A DNA stretch of 64,000 nt from Rhodocyclales bacterium (GTDB taxonomy: Bacteria > Pseudomonadota > Gammaproteobacteria > Burkholderiales > Rhodocyclaceae): NCBI GenBank assembly GCA_028292485.1, contig JAQGMG010000009.1, positions 1-64,000 of the forward strand, given 5' to 3'. Of this stretch, positions 45,371-54,764 are shown piece after piece (within the stretch, counting starts at the first letter, position 1; every line of letters begins with the position of its first letter). A program made the translations under genes and the position numbers. The notes beneath the pieces are model-generated. The model saw only the letters and a list, made by a program, of their open reading frames with translations, did not search any database and had not been told where the DNA came from.

Positions 45371-46332
45371 TTTTCTCTCGCATTGCGGGTACCGGCGGCT
45401 TTCTGCCCGGTGCCCCCGTCTCCAACAATGACCTCGTTGCGCGCGGTATCGACACTTCGGATGAGTGGATTGCCGAGCGCACCGGGATTCGGGCGCGCTA
45501 TCTTGCCAATGCCGACGTCACGACAAGCCAGCTTGCAAGCGAGGCGGCGCGCCGCGCGCTTGACGCAGCAGGGATAGCACCTTCCGAGGTTGATCTTCTG
45601 ATCGTGGCAACCACCACGCCGGACATGATTTTCCCGAGCACCGCTTGTCTTGTGCAAAGTGCGCTGGGGGTGCCCTCGGGTGCGACCGCTTTCGATGTGC
45701 AGGCAGTGTGCAGCGGCTTTGCCTATGCGCTCGCCGTGGCCGACAAATTCGTCAAGAGCGGCAGTCACAAGCGTGCCCTGGTGATCGGGGCGGAAACCCT
45801 GTCGCGCATCATCGACTGGAACGATCGCGGCACTTGCGTGCTGTTTGGCGATGGCGCTGGCGCTGTCGTCCTGGTGGCCGACAGCGAACCGGGCATCCTG
45901 GCTACTGCTTTGCATGCAGACGGCAATCAATCGCCTATCCTGAATGCGACTGGTGCAATTGCTGGCGGTGTCATTACGGGCTCACCGTTCCTGCATATGG
46001 ACGGTCAGGCGGTTTTCAAGCTGGCGGTGCGCGTCCTGGGCGATGTGGCGCTGGAAGTGCTTGCAGCGGCTTCCATGCAGGTCACCGATCTCGACTGGTT
46101 GATCCCGCATCAGGCCAATATCCGCATCATGAAAGCGACGTCGAAACGCCTCGGCATTCCTGATGAGAAAGTGATCGTGACGGTTGATCGGCATGGCAAT
46201 ACTTCTGCTGCATCGGTGCCGCTGGCGCTCGATGCCGCAGTGCGCGAAGGGCGCATCCAGCGCGGCCAGAGTGTCCTGTTGCAAGGCGTTGGCGGTGGGT
46301 TTACGTGGGGCGCCGCACTGCTGCGCTTCTAG
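45367..46332 (+). CDS. fabH: 3-oxoacyl-ACP synthase III
   Basis: This 321-residue protein has the FabH catalytic triad: Cys115 in [13 protein letters not shown], histidine in [11 protein letters not shown] and asparagine in [10 protein letters not shown]. It starts fatty acid synthesis by condensing acetyl-CoA with malonyl-ACP. It is translationally coupled to plsX. Confidence 0.97.
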   Translation: MIFSRIAGTGGFLPGAPVSNNDLVARGIDTSDEWIAERTGIRARYLANADVTTSQLASEAARRALDAAGIAPSEVDLLIVATTTPDMIFPSTACLVQSALGVPSGATAFDVQAVCSGFAYALAVADKFVKSGSHKRALVIGAETLSRIIDWNDRGTCVLFGDGAGAVVLVADSEPGILATALHADGNQSPILNATGAIAGGVITGSPFLHMDGQAVFKLAVRVLGDVALEVLAAASMQVTDLDWLIPHQANIRIMKATSKRLGIPDEKVIVTVDRHGNTSAASVPLALDAAVREGRIQRGQSVLLQGVGGGFTWGAALLRF

Positions 46333-46366
46333 CGCCGGTGGATGTCCTGACTGATATTCGGGGGTC

Positions 46367-47299
46367 GTGTTGAAAAAATTTGCAGTGGTTTTTCCGGGAC
46401 AGGGGTCGCAGTCCGTTGGCATGATGGCGCCTTATGGCGAGCTGCCGACGGTACGTGACACCTTTGCCGAGGCGAGTGAAGCGCTGGGGCAGGATCTATG
46501 GCAAATGCTTGTGGATGGCCCGGCTGAAACGATCAATCAGACCGTCAACACCCAGCCCATCATGCTGACTGCCGGCGTTGCCGTCTGGCGCGCCTGGCTG
46601 GCGCAGGGCGGCGCGACACCCGATATGGTTGCCGGCCATAGCCTTGGCGAGTATTCCGCGCTTGTCGCGGCAGGAGTTTTGCAATTTGCGGACGCAGTGC
46701 AACTCGTGCGTTTTCGTGCCCAGGTCATGCAGGACGCAGTCGCAGTTGGCGAAGGCGCAATGGCTGCGGTGTTGGGCCTTGAGCCGGAAGAGATTGATGC
46801 GGCTTGTAGCGAAGCGGCGCAAGGCGAAGTCGTTTCAGCGGCAAATCTCAACTCGCCCGGTCAGATCGTGATTGCCGGGCATGTAGCCGCGGTAGAGCGT
46901 GCCATGGCGGTGTGCACGGCGCGCGGCGCCAAGCGTGCAGTGCTGCTGCCGGTCAGCGCACCTTTTCATTGTGCCTTGATGAAGCCAGCGGCGGAGCGCT
47001 TGCGCGAACGCCTCGCGGGTGTTGCTATCGCTACACCGAAAATACCTGTTTTGAATAATGTCGATGTCGCGACGCCTGCTGATGCAGATGCGATCCGCGA
47101 CGCGCTGGTACGTCAGGCTTTCAGCCCGGTGCGCTGGATCGAGACGATCAGGCGCATGCATGCCGATGGTATCGAGGCAGTTTACGAATTTGGTCCAGGC
47201 AAGGTATTGGCAGGTCTGGTAAGACGTATAGAGGGCTCGCTGGCTATCGAAGCCGTTATCGATGCGGCCAGATTGCAACAAGTGGCGGCCCAGCTCTGA
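46367..47299 (+). CDS. fabD: Malonyl-CoA:ACP transacylase
   Basis: This 310-residue protein has GQGSQSVGM near the N-terminus and the nucleophile Ser92 in AGHSLGEYSAL. The catalytic histidine follows in VSAPFHCALM. It loads malonate onto ACP. The start codon is GTG at 46367 with a short GGGG upstream. Confidence 0.96.
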   Translation: MLKKFAVVFPGQGSQSVGMMAPYGELPTVRDTFAEASEALGQDLWQMLVDGPAETINQTVNTQPIMLTAGVAVWRAWLAQGGATPDMVAGHSLGEYSALVAAGVLQFADAVQLVRFRAQVMQDAVAVGEGAMAAVLGLEPEEIDAACSEAAQGEVVSAANLNSPGQIVIAGHVAAVERAMAVCTARGAKRAVLLPVSAPFHCALMKPAAERLRERLAGVAIATPKIPVLNNVDVATPADADAIRDALVRQAFSPVRWIETIRRMHADGIEAVYEFGPGKVLAGLVRRIEGSLAIEAVIDAARLQQVAAQL

Positions 47300-47332
47300 T
47301 CCGCCATCTGCATTCCAACAGGAGAAATCGAC

Positions 47333-48079
47333 GTGTTCAGTCTTGAAGGACAAGTGGCTCTGGTGACCGGCGCCAGCCGTGGCATCGGTAGTTCCATTGC
47401 GTTGCAATTGGGCAGGGCCGGCGCGACAGTCATTGGTACGGCAACGTCCGAAGCGGGCGCCTCCGCAATCTCGACTGTACTCACGGAAGCCGGGGTCAAG
47501 GGCCGCGGCATGGCGCTCGACGTGACTGACGCGGCTGCGGCCGAAGCGGTCATCGCGCAGATCGAATCCGAGTTCGGCGGCATCGCCATCCTGGTCAACA
47601 ACGCAGGCATCACGCGTGACAACATTGCTCTGCGCATGAAGGATGCGGAGTGGGATGCGGTCATCGACACCAATCTGAAAGCCGTGTTCCGCATGTCCAA
47701 GCTGGTGATGAGGCCAATGATGAAGGCGCGCTTCGGCCGCATCATCAGCATTACCTCCGTCGTAGGTAGTGCCGGCAATCTGGGGCAGGCCAACTATGCG
47801 GCGGCCAAAGCTGGCGTGGCCGGCATGACGCGTGCGCTGGCCCGCGAACTGGGTAGCCGCAATATCACGGTCAATTGCGTAGCGCCCGGTTTCATTGATA
47901 CAGACATGACGCGTGAGCTGCCAGACGCGCAGCGCGATGCCCTGCAGGGGCAGATCGCGGTGGGGCGCCTGGGGCGGCCCGAAGAAATTGCAGCAGCGGT
48001 GGTATTTCTGGCGTCGCACGAAGCCAGCTATATTTCCGGCGTTACCTTGCACGTAAATGGCGGCATGTATATGACCTGA
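47333..48079 (+). CDS. fabG: 3-oxoacyl-ACP reductase
   Basis: This 248-residue short-chain dehydrogenase has the NADPH-binding TGASRGIG at 12-19, NNAG at 89-92 and catalytic Ser142, Tyr155 and Lys159 (YAAAK). It reduces 3-oxoacyl-ACP in each elongation cycle. The start codon is GTG at 47333, with AGGAG at a good distance. Confidence 0.96.
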   Translation: MFSLEGQVALVTGASRGIGSSIALQLGRAGATVIGTATSEAGASAISTVLTEAGVKGRGMALDVTDAAAAEAVIAQIESEFGGIAILVNNAGITRDNIALRMKDAEWDAVIDTNLKAVFRMSKLVMRPMMKARFGRIISITSVVGSAGNLGQANYAAAKAGVAGMTRALARELGSRNITVNCVAPGFIDTDMTRELPDAQRDALQGQIAVGRLGRPEEIAAAVVFLASHEASYISGVTLHVNGGMYMT

Positions 48080-48166
48080 CCTCCAGGCCTGCTTGGTCCG
48101 TTTGACCCGGCAGAAAGTGGCGTAAGAGCAGGCGCTAGCGCGTGGCTCAAAGTTGGCGTCGCTTTC

Positions 48167-48175
48167 TGCTAAAAT
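48167..48175 (+). promoter_or_regulatory. Extended -10 promoter of acpP
   Basis: TGCTAAAAT (TG at 48167-48168, hexamer TAAAAT at 48170-48175) is an extended -10 element without a good -35. Transcription would start near 48182, giving a 45-nt leader with an AAGGAG ribosome site. An internal promoter would allow the high acpP expression usual in bacteria. Confidence 0.5.
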
Positions 48176-48227
48176 GGCGAAGTTTTGTCCAATTAGTAGA
48201 CACATCAATTGAGAGAAGGAGCGATTC

Positions 48228-48470
48228 ATGGAGAATATTGAACAGCGCGTTCGTAAGATCGTCGCCGAACAACTTGGCGTTAATGACGCAGACATCAAGA
48301 ACGATTCATCGTTCGTGGATGATCTGGGCGCGGATTCGCTGGACACAGTCGAACTGGTGATGGCACTCGAAGAAGAGTTCGAATGCGAGATTCCCGATGA
48401 GGAAGCTGAAAAGATCACCACGGTTCAGCAAGCCATCGACTACGTCAGTGCCAATCTGAGCAAGGCCTGA
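48228..48470 (+). CDS. acpP: Acyl carrier protein
   Basis: This 80-residue acidic protein has the phosphopantetheine attachment serine, Ser37, in [17 protein letters not shown]. The Ser is modified by AcpS, whose gene lies near the end of the window (62793). AAGGAG precedes the ATG. Confidence 0.98.
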   Translation: MENIEQRVRKIVAEQLGVNDADIKNDSSFVDDLGADSLDTVELVMALEEEFECEIPDEEAEKITTVQQAIDYVSANLSKA

Positions 48471-48533
48471 TTGATTTCATGAAGTCGTGGTGCTGCCGGC
48501 GAAATCGTCCGGATAGTGCGATACGGCTTCAAG

Positions 48534-48566
48534 CGGCGGGACAGTCCGGTTTCGGGTGTCCCGCCG
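48534..48566 (+). terminator. Hairpin between acpP and fabF
   Basis: A perfect 10-bp stem (CGGCGGGACA / TGTCCCGCCG) with a 13-nt loop is followed by TTCGTTGTT. It probably ends or attenuates the acpP transcript, setting acpP higher than fabF. Confidence 0.6.
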
Positions 48567-48723
48567 TTCGTTGTTAATGTCTTCTGCTCTTGCTGCGTGT
48601 CTGGTCAGGCACTGTTTTCATTGACTGCACCTTGCCGCTCAATACGCCAGGTTGCCCTCGATAGTCTGAAAAGTGCAGGGGCTTCTTGTAGCAGCATGCG
48701 GAAGTCTTCAAAGGAGCGAATCC

Positions 48724-49962
48724 TTGACGCGTCGTCGGGTCGTTGTAACAGGGCTGGGGATCATTTCTCCGGTTGGTAATTCTCTTGCCTCTGCGTGGGA
48801 CAACATTGTCAATGCGCGTTCAGGTATTGCGCATATCACGCGTTTCGATGCTTCCGGCCTGCCTACGCGCATCGCCGGCGAGGTCAAGGATTTCGATGTC
48901 GCTGCTTACCTTTCGCCAAAGGAAGCGCGTCGTTTCGACACGTTCATCCATTACGGCCTGGCCGCTGCTATCGACGCATTGAAAGACGCCGGTATCGGCG
49001 AGCATCCCGAATTCGCCGAACGGATCGGTGTGTGTATCGGTTCGGGTATCGGCGGTTTGCCCTTGATCGAAAATACGCACGAGGCTGCGCGCGAGGCTGG
49101 CGTGAAAAAGGTTTCGCCGTTTTTCGTGCCGGGCTCGATCATCAATATGGTCTCGGGCATCCTGTCGATCAATTACGGTTTCAAGGGTCCGAACTTCGCG
49201 CTCGTGAGTGCTTGTGCGACAGGCAACCATTCGATCGGCGAAGCGCAGCGGCTGATTGAATACGGCGATGCAGATGTCATGATTGCCGGCGGCACCGAGT
49301 CCACCGTTTCGTTCCTGGGTGTTGGTGGTTTCTGCGCCGCCAAAGCTTTGTCGACGCGCAATGACGACCCCGCGACGGCAAGCCGTCCCTGGGATATGGG
49401 TCGAGACGGTTTCGTGCTTGGCGAAGGCGCCGGTGTCCTTGTGCTCGAAGAGCTCGAGCATGCCAAGGCACGCGGTGCAAAGATCTATTGCGAAGTTACC
49501 GGCTACGGCATGAGCTCGGACGCTTACCACATCACGGCACCGGCCGAAGGCGGCGAGGGTGCTGCGCGTTCGGTCGTCAATGCACTGCGCAATGCACGCA
49601 CGAATCTCGATGAAGTTGATTACATCAATGCGCATGGCACTTCCACGGGCCTGGGCGACATAGCCGAAACGCAGGCCATCAAGCGGGCTTTCGGTGATCA
49701 CGCGCACAAGGTTGCGGTGAGTTCGACCAAGTCCATGACGGGCCACTTGCTCGGCGGCGCCGCCGGTATCGAAGCGGTGTTTTCGTGTCTGGCGATACAT
49801 CATCAGGTCGCACCGCCGACAGCCAATCTGCATGATCCCGACCCGGCATGCGATCTCGACTACGTGCCATTGATCGCGCGCCCGATGAAGATCGATGTCG
49901 TGATCTCCAACTCGTTTGGCTTTGGCGGTACCAACAGCACGCTGGTGTTCCGCCGCGTCTGA
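48724..49962 (+). CDS. fabF: 3-oxoacyl-ACP synthase II
   Basis: This 412-residue protein has Cys164 in SACATGNHSIGEAQ, histidines in INAHGTSTGLGD and STKSMTGHLLGGA, and the FGFGGTNST end. It extends medium and long acyl chains. The start is assigned to TTG at 48724: GGAG lies eight bases upstream and the family N-terminus (TRRRVVVTGLG) begins there. The longer open frame from 48673 lacks similarity. Confidence 0.95.
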   Translation: MTRRRVVVTGLGIISPVGNSLASAWDNIVNARSGIAHITRFDASGLPTRIAGEVKDFDVAAYLSPKEARRFDTFIHYGLAAAIDALKDAGIGEHPEFAERIGVCIGSGIGGLPLIENTHEAAREAGVKKVSPFFVPGSIINMVSGILSINYGFKGPNFALVSACATGNHSIGEAQRLIEYGDADVMIAGGTESTVSFLGVGGFCAAKALSTRNDDPATASRPWDMGRDGFVLGEGAGVLVLEELEHAKARGAKIYCEVTGYGMSSDAYHITAPAEGGEGAARSVVNALRNARTNLDEVDYINAHGTSTGLGDIAETQAIKRAFGDHAHKVAVSSTKSMTGHLLGGAAGIEAVFSCLAIHHQVAPPTANLHDPDPACDLDYVPLIARPMKIDVVISNSFGFGGTNSTLVFRRV

Positions 49963-49974
49963 TCAGGTGGCGGG

Positions 49975-50403
49975 GTGTCTGTGAAGCCTCCCGCCACCAT
50001 TCCTTTTGCCTGGTCGCCGTTGTTGTGTGTGGCGATCGGGCTTGCCCACATCTTTCCACTCGCGAGCGTGTTGGCCGAAAGCGTTCCGGGCTGGGTCCGA
50101 TGGGCCGTTGTCCCTCTCTGTCTCGTGTCCGCAATGCAAAGCGGTTTCGTCGCAATGCGTCTGCGCAACGCGCGCTTGTGTCCGCACAGCGAAGGCGCAA
50201 AACTCATATTGCCTGACGCTGTACTCGAAGGGCGCATGCTGCCTTCCAGCGTGGATATGGGCGCGTTGATTGTCCTGCACTGGCAGGCAGATGCCGGCGG
50301 GAAAGTACGACGCTATGCGCTGTTGCGCGATGCTTTTACGGCAGAGGACTGGCGCACGCTGAAGGTATGGTTGCGCTGGTCGATAATGATGTCATCTGCG
50401 TAG
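49975..50403 (+). CDS. YgfX-like small membrane protein
   Basis: This 142-residue protein has two membrane spans (about 13-32 and 37-58) followed by a cytoplasmic domain. The LILPDAVLEGRMLPSSVDMGALIVLHWQ and RRYALLRDAFTAEDWRTLKVWLRW segments match the YgfX family, described in E. coli as a toxin (CptA) acting on cytoskeletal proteins. It sits at fabF and nadB/rpoE, its usual place in betaproteobacteria. The start is GTG 49975 or 49981. Its stop codon TAG (50401-50403) lies inside an inverted-repeat element. Confidence 0.75.
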   Translation: MSVKPPATIPFAWSPLLCVAIGLAHIFPLASVLAESVPGWVRWAVVPLCLVSAMQSGFVAMRLRNARLCPHSEGAKLILPDAVLEGRMLPSSVDMGALIVLHWQADAGGKVRRYALLRDAFTAEDWRTLKVWLRWSIMMSSA

Positions 50404-50478
50404 GTTGGGGTGAGCAAAGCGATGCCCAACATCGGTCGAGAGTCCATGTTGGGCATCGCTTTGCTCACCCCAACCTAC
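50400..50478. repeat. 33-bp perfect inverted repeat (MITE/REP-like hairpin)
   Basis: The arms 50400-50432 and 50446-50478 are perfect 33-bp complements with a 13-nt loop (50433-50445). The outer arm begins GTAGGTTGGGGTGAGCAAAG. Repeats of the general form TAGGTTGGG...CCCAACCTA are known as dispersed elements in many bacteria. The left end supplies the stop codon of ygfX. The hairpin lies between convergent ygfX and nadB and may act as terminator for both. There is no transposase. Confidence 0.9.
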
Positions 50479-50525
50479 CTGGCTGACCGCGGCCCGCCCG
50501 ACCCTGTGGATTCACGGCTGCGCAG

Positions 50526-52133
50526 TCAGCGGTTCCAGCGTTTCACGCCCCATGGAAAGCGTCGATTCGACAGCACCGTAGGCTTGGCCTGTGCCGAGGT
50601 CTCCGGGTAATCGCGCGAAAAATGCAGGCCACGTGTTTCCTTGCGGTGCAATGCGCTGCGTACGATCAGATCGGCAGTCGTGACGAGGTTGCGAAGTTCG
50701 ACCAGGTCATTGCCGATGCGGAAATTGGTGTAGTACTCGTTGATTTCGCGTTCGAGCAGGCGGATACGGTGTTGAGCGCGTTGCAGCCGCTTCGTCGTGC
50801 GTACGATGCCGACGTAATCCCACATGAAGCGGCGCAGTTCGTCCCAGTTGTGGGAGATCACCACTTCCTCATCGGCATCGGAGACGCGGCTCTCGTCCCA
50901 TGCAGGCAGGGCTTTGGCAATGCTGCGCGGGTTTCTCAGAATGTCCTGCGCGGCCGCTTCGCTGAACACCACACATTCCAGCAGGGAATTACTCGCCAGT
51001 CGGTTGGCCCCGTGCAGGCCGGAGCATGATGTTTCGCCAATGGCATAAAGGCCGGGCAGGTCGGTACGCGATTGCAGATTGATCATCACGCCACCACAGG
51101 TGTAGTGGGCGGCAGGCACCACGGGAATGGCTTGCCTGGTGATGTCGATGCCCAGCTCCATGCAACGCGCCAGGATGTTGGGAAAGTGCTCGTGCAGGAA
51201 TGCCGCAGGTTTGTGACTGATGTCGAGGAAGACACTGTCGAGCCCGCGTTTCTTCATCTCGAAGTCGATGGCACGCGCCACGATATCGCGCGGCGCAAGT
51301 TCGGCACGTGCATCGTGCGCGGGCATGAAGCGCGTGCCGTCCGGCAATTTAAGCAAGCCACCTTCGCCACGCACGGCTTCGGAAATCAGGAAGGACTTGG
51401 CCTGCGGGTGATACAGGCATGTCGGGTGAAACTGAATGAACTCCATGTTCGCCACCCTGCAACCGGCGCGCCACGCCATGGCGATACCGTCACCGGTCGC
51501 TGTGTCGGGATTGGTGGTGTAGAGATAGACCTTGCCGGCACCGCCCGTCGCAAGGACGGTATGCCCGGCGGCGAAAGCGGTGATATGACCGCTGTCGATG
51601 TCGAGCAGGTAAGCGCCGAGGCAGCCGGCATCGGGTTTGCCTACCTTGTGGCCGACGATGAGGTCGACCGCGACGTGTTGCTCCAGAATCGTGATGTTGG
51701 GGTGGTGGCGTACGCGGTCCGTAAGCGTTTCCTGTACGGCAGCGCCGGTCGCATCGGCCACATGCACGATGCGTCGATGACTGTGGCCGCCTTCACGCGT
51801 GAGGTGCATGCCCCAGGCCGTTTCATCGTCGGGCGTAAAAGGCACGCCTTGCGAACGCAGCCATTCAATGGCGCCCTTGCCGTGCTCGATCACAAAACGT
51901 GTGGCTGCTGGATCGTTGAGATAGCCGCCTGCAATGAGGGTGTCGTCGTAGTGCGAGTCGATAGAATCCGAGGGATCCATCACTGCAGCGATGCCGCCTT
52001 GCGCCCAGGCGCTTGCCGTGTCCTCGATATGCCGCTTGGTAACCAGCGCGATCCGCAGCGTGTCGGCCAGACGGAGCGCCAGGGACTGCCCGGCGAGTCC
52101 TGTACCCAGGATCAAAACGTCGAACTGCTTCAA
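50526..52133 (-). CDS. nadB: L-aspartate oxidase
   Basis: This 535-residue protein has the FAD-binding GTGLAG near residue 10 and the active-site region [19 protein letters not shown] and [17 protein letters not shown], typical of NadB, follow. It oxidises aspartate to iminoaspartate, the first step of NAD synthesis with NadA. The start TTG at 52133 gives [12 protein letters not shown], the family N-terminus, with AAGG upstream; the frame remains open to ATG 52244 without a ribosome site. Confidence 0.93.
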   Translation of the reverse strand: MKQFDVLILGTGLAGQSLALRLADTLRIALVTKRHIEDTASAWAQGGIAAVMDPSDSIDSHYDDTLIAGGYLNDPAATRFVIEHGKGAIEWLRSQGVPFTPDDETAWGMHLTREGGHSHRRIVHVADATGAAVQETLTDRVRHHPNITILEQHVAVDLIVGHKVGKPDAGCLGAYLLDIDSGHITAFAAGHTVLATGGAGKVYLYTTNPDTATGDGIAMAWRAGCRVANMEFIQFHPTCLYHPQAKSFLISEAVRGEGGLLKLPDGTRFMPAHDARAELAPRDIVARAIDFEMKKRGLDSVFLDISHKPAAFLHEHFPNILARCMELGIDITRQAIPVVPAAHYTCGGVMINLQSRTDLPGLYAIGETSCSGLHGANRLASNSLLECVVFSEAAAQDILRNPRSIAKALPAWDESRVSDADEEVVISHNWDELRRFMWDYVGIVRTTKRLQRAQHRIRLLEREINEYYTNFRIGNDLVELRNLVTTADLIVRSALHRKETRGLHFSRDYPETSAQAKPTVLSNRRFPWGVKRWNR

Positions 52134-52293
52134 GGATTGGGCCTTAGAAGGGATGTGCAGCAAGCGGGGACAGGGCTTGGCAGAAACCTTATTCTTTTCT
52201 GCCAGATACTGCGATTTTTGCAAAAGCGCGATGAAATATAGCATGCCGCTCTAGGGCCGGAACGGGGCCAGGTCAGGTTCTTGGTTTATGCAT

Positions 52294-52320
52294 GAACTTC
52301 CAATCAGGGGCCGTGTCACA
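52294..52320 (+). promoter_or_regulatory. Sigma-E type promoter of rpoE
   Basis: GAACTT (52294-52299), 16 bases, then TCACA (52316-52320) resembles the GGAACTT-N16-TCAAA/TCTGA consensus of sigma-E promoters. It lies about 85 bp upstream of rpoE and would give autoregulation of the operon. Confidence 0.5.
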
Positions 52321-52406
52321 GCCGCAGTACGTCGCAAGGCATGGGCTATACTCGCGCGGATTCGTCGGCCGATAAATGGCGGATTGGAACAGCGTAGAAA
52401 GAGTCG

Positions 52407-53009
52407 ATGAGCGACAGGGAAATTGACCAGCAATTGGTGGAGCGGGTACAGCGTGGCGACAAGCAGGCCTTTGGTCTGCTCGTGTCGAAGTACCAGCGCA
52501 AGCTCGCCAGGCTGTTGTCACGCATGATTCGCGATTCTGCGGAGGTGGAGGATGTGACGCAGGAGGCCTTTATCAAGGCTTACCGTGCGCTGCCGTCATT
52601 TCGTGGAGACAGCGCGTTTTATACGTGGCTCTACCGCATCGGCATAAATACGGCCAAGAACTATCTTGTGTCGCAAGGCAGGCGTGCTCCCACGTCCACC
52701 AGCGTGGATGCGGACGACGCCGAGTCGATGGAAGACGGCGATCTCCTCAGGCATGCCGATACGCCGGAGCGCCTGCTGATGACCAAGCAGATCGGGCAAA
52801 CGGTCAATGCGGCGATGGATGCGCTGCCCGATGAGTTGCGCACGGCGATCATGTTGCGCGAGATAGAAGGTTTGAGTTACGAAGAGATAGCAACCGTGAT
52901 GGATTGCCCCATCGGCACCGTGCGGTCGCGCATTTTCAGGGCACGAGAGGCAATATCCGAGCGGCTCAAGCCGATGCTGGACGACGTCGCTCCGGACAAG
53001 AGGTGGTGA
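52407..53009 (+). CDS. rpoE: RNA polymerase sigma-E factor
   Basis: This 200-residue ECF sigma factor has region 2 (AFGLLVSKYQRKLARLLSRM, EDVTQEAFIKAYRALPSFRG) and region 4 (LREIEGLSYEEIATVMDCPIGTVRSRIFRARE). It directs the envelope-stress regulon. It is followed by its anti-sigma factor one base after its stop, then by an RseB-like sensor and a Do-type protease, the standard envelope-stress arrangement. Confidence 0.96.
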   Translation: MSDREIDQQLVERVQRGDKQAFGLLVSKYQRKLARLLSRMIRDSAEVEDVTQEAFIKAYRALPSFRGDSAFYTWLYRIGINTAKNYLVSQGRRAPTSTSVDADDAESMEDGDLLRHADTPERLLMTKQIGQTVNAAMDALPDELRTAIMLREIEGLSYEEIATVMDCPIGTVRSRIFRAREAISERLKPMLDDVAPDKRW

Positions 53010-53010
53010 A

Positions 53011-53550
53011 ATGATGAACGAACAGATTTCTGCATGGATCGATGGCGAGCTTTCCGATGGGGAAGCGGGCCGCATACGAGAGGTCGTGACACGCCAGGCT
53101 GCAATGCAGGCGCAATGCGGCACGCTGTGGCTGATTGGTGACGTGATGCGCGATGAGCCGCTTCTGTCGGCAAACTTCACCTCGCGCGTGATGTTTGCGC
53201 TGGAGGCCGAACCAACCGTGCTGGCGCCCACATCGATGCCGACGCTGCAGCCGCAATTGCGTGTCGTGAGCCCGGCGCAACGCTGGATGCCGTGGGCCGC
53301 CGCAGTGGCTGGCGTAGCGGTTGTTGCCTGGTCTGCGCTGACTGGCTCGACCCACCAGGCCGCCATGCCGGCGATGGCCGCCGTGCAGCCTTTGAGCCAA
53401 CAGTTTGCATTGCAGACCGGTGCACATCAGGCTGACGACGACCGACCCTACCTGATGGCGCATCAGGCTTACGGCCCGGGAGTGCAGATGGCAGGCGTGT
53501 CGGGCTACGTGCGGCCGGTGCTATTCGATCAGCCGATTGCTTCCCGATGA
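53011..53550 (+). CDS. rseA: Anti-sigma-E factor RseA
   Basis: This 179-residue protein has an N-terminal cytoplasmic anti-sigma domain (MMNEQISAWIDGELSDGEAGRI... to TLWLIGDVMRDEP). One membrane span (about 93-109) and a periplasmic Ala/Met/Gln-rich tail follow. It holds RpoE inactive until proteolysis. Sequence outside the N-terminal domain is poorly conserved, as in other RseA proteins. Its start overlaps the stop region of rpoE. Confidence 0.88.
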   Translation: MMNEQISAWIDGELSDGEAGRIREVVTRQAAMQAQCGTLWLIGDVMRDEPLLSANFTSRVMFALEAEPTVLAPTSMPTLQPQLRVVSPAQRWMPWAAAVAGVAVVAWSALTGSTHQAAMPAMAAVQPLSQQFALQTGAHQADDDRPYLMAHQAYGPGVQMAGVSGYVRPVLFDQPIASR

Positions 53551-53610
53551 GTTCTTGTGCTCTCGTTTCTGGCGGTGAGAAATTTTGATGGTCGTTGTGA
53601 AAGCCACGCT

Positions 53611-54609
53611 GTGAAATCCATTGTGAAAGCTGAGACGGTAGCGCGATATTTCGCTGCCTTGATGCTGATTGCATTTGCTGGCATGACGACAGCGCAGGTA
53701 GCGTCGCAAGATGCCACGGCGTGGCTGCACCGCATGAGCCAGGCATCGCGCACGATGAATTACTCGGGTTTGTTTGTGTACCGCAGTGGTGGCCGTACCG
53801 AGAGCTCGCGCATCACGCATGTCGTGGATGGGTCGGGCCAGCAGGAGCGCCTCGAAACTGTCGACGGTGCGTCACGTGAAGTCATCCGCAATAACGATGA
53901 GGTGCAGACTTTTTTCCCCAAGGAGCGATTGCTTGTAATCGATCGCGCCGTGGCGGGCAGTTTCCCTGGACGTGCCGTGTCGGTCGTAAGCGGCCTGAGC
54001 GATTTTTATGTAGTGCGGCTGGGTGACACCGAGCGGGTGGCAGGGCGCGATGCGCAATCCATCCGCCTTGAGCCGCGCGACGATATGCGTTACGGCCACG
54101 AATTGTGGGCCGACGCGGCAACAGGCCTGCTGATCAAGGCACGCATGCTCAGGGCGCCGGGCGACGTGGTCGAGGAGTTCGCGTTCTCCGACTTGCTCGT
54201 CGGGCCGCAGGTTGATCGCGAGCGCGTCAAGCCGCGTTATAGCCGCACCGCCGACTGGACGATTCTCAACGCTCGCGGTATCGACTTGCGCGCCGAAGAG
54301 TTCGGCTGGGTTTTTCGCGGCTTGCCGCCTGGTTTCAAACAGGTATCCCTGGCACGCCGTCCTATTCGCAAGGATGGCCCCGAAGCCTTGCACGCTGTGT
54401 TCTCGGATGGGCTTGCGACTATCTCGGTTTTCATCGAACCGAGTAACGGACGCAACATGAGCGTTGCGCCCGTGCAAAGCCATTCCGGCCCGATTGGCAT
54501 CTACAAGAGCAGCAAGGGCGACGTGATGGTTACCGCTATTGGTGAGGTGCCACCGGCAGCGCTGCGCCGTGTTGCTGAAAGCGTCGAGAAGCAAACTCCC
54601 AAGCCCTGA
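53611..54609 (+). CDS. rseB: Sigma-E regulatory protein RseB/MucB
   Basis: This 332-residue periplasmic protein has a signal peptide (cleavage about residue 22, TTAQV). The MucB/RseB domain includes WLHRMSQASRTMNYSGLFVYRSGG and the C-terminal domain WVFRGLPPGFKQVSLARRPI. It binds RseA and shields it from the protease DegS. I chose GTG at 53611, which makes a good signal peptide; an earlier GTG at 53557 would add a charged leader. Confidence 0.88.
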   Translation: MKSIVKAETVARYFAALMLIAFAGMTTAQVASQDATAWLHRMSQASRTMNYSGLFVYRSGGRTESSRITHVVDGSGQQERLETVDGASREVIRNNDEVQTFFPKERLLVIDRAVAGSFPGRAVSVVSGLSDFYVVRLGDTERVAGRDAQSIRLEPRDDMRYGHELWADAATGLLIKARMLRAPGDVVEEFAFSDLLVGPQVDRERVKPRYSRTADWTILNARGIDLRAEEFGWVFRGLPPGFKQVSLARRPIRKDGPEALHAVFSDGLATISVFIEPSNGRNMSVAPVQSHSGPIGIYKSSKGDVMVTAIGEVPPAALRRVAESVEKQTPKP

Positions 54610-54764
54610 GTCTTTCTCACGTATTGTCGTTCGGCATCTCGCGATTGTGGCGACGGCACGTGGTCTGGTATGTTCAAGTCTTTGGCTGCGGTTCTGAGGT
54701 CGTGTCTCGCAACGGATCACCGTCGAGAGATGACTCTGAAACCGGGCGACATACTGGAATCAAG

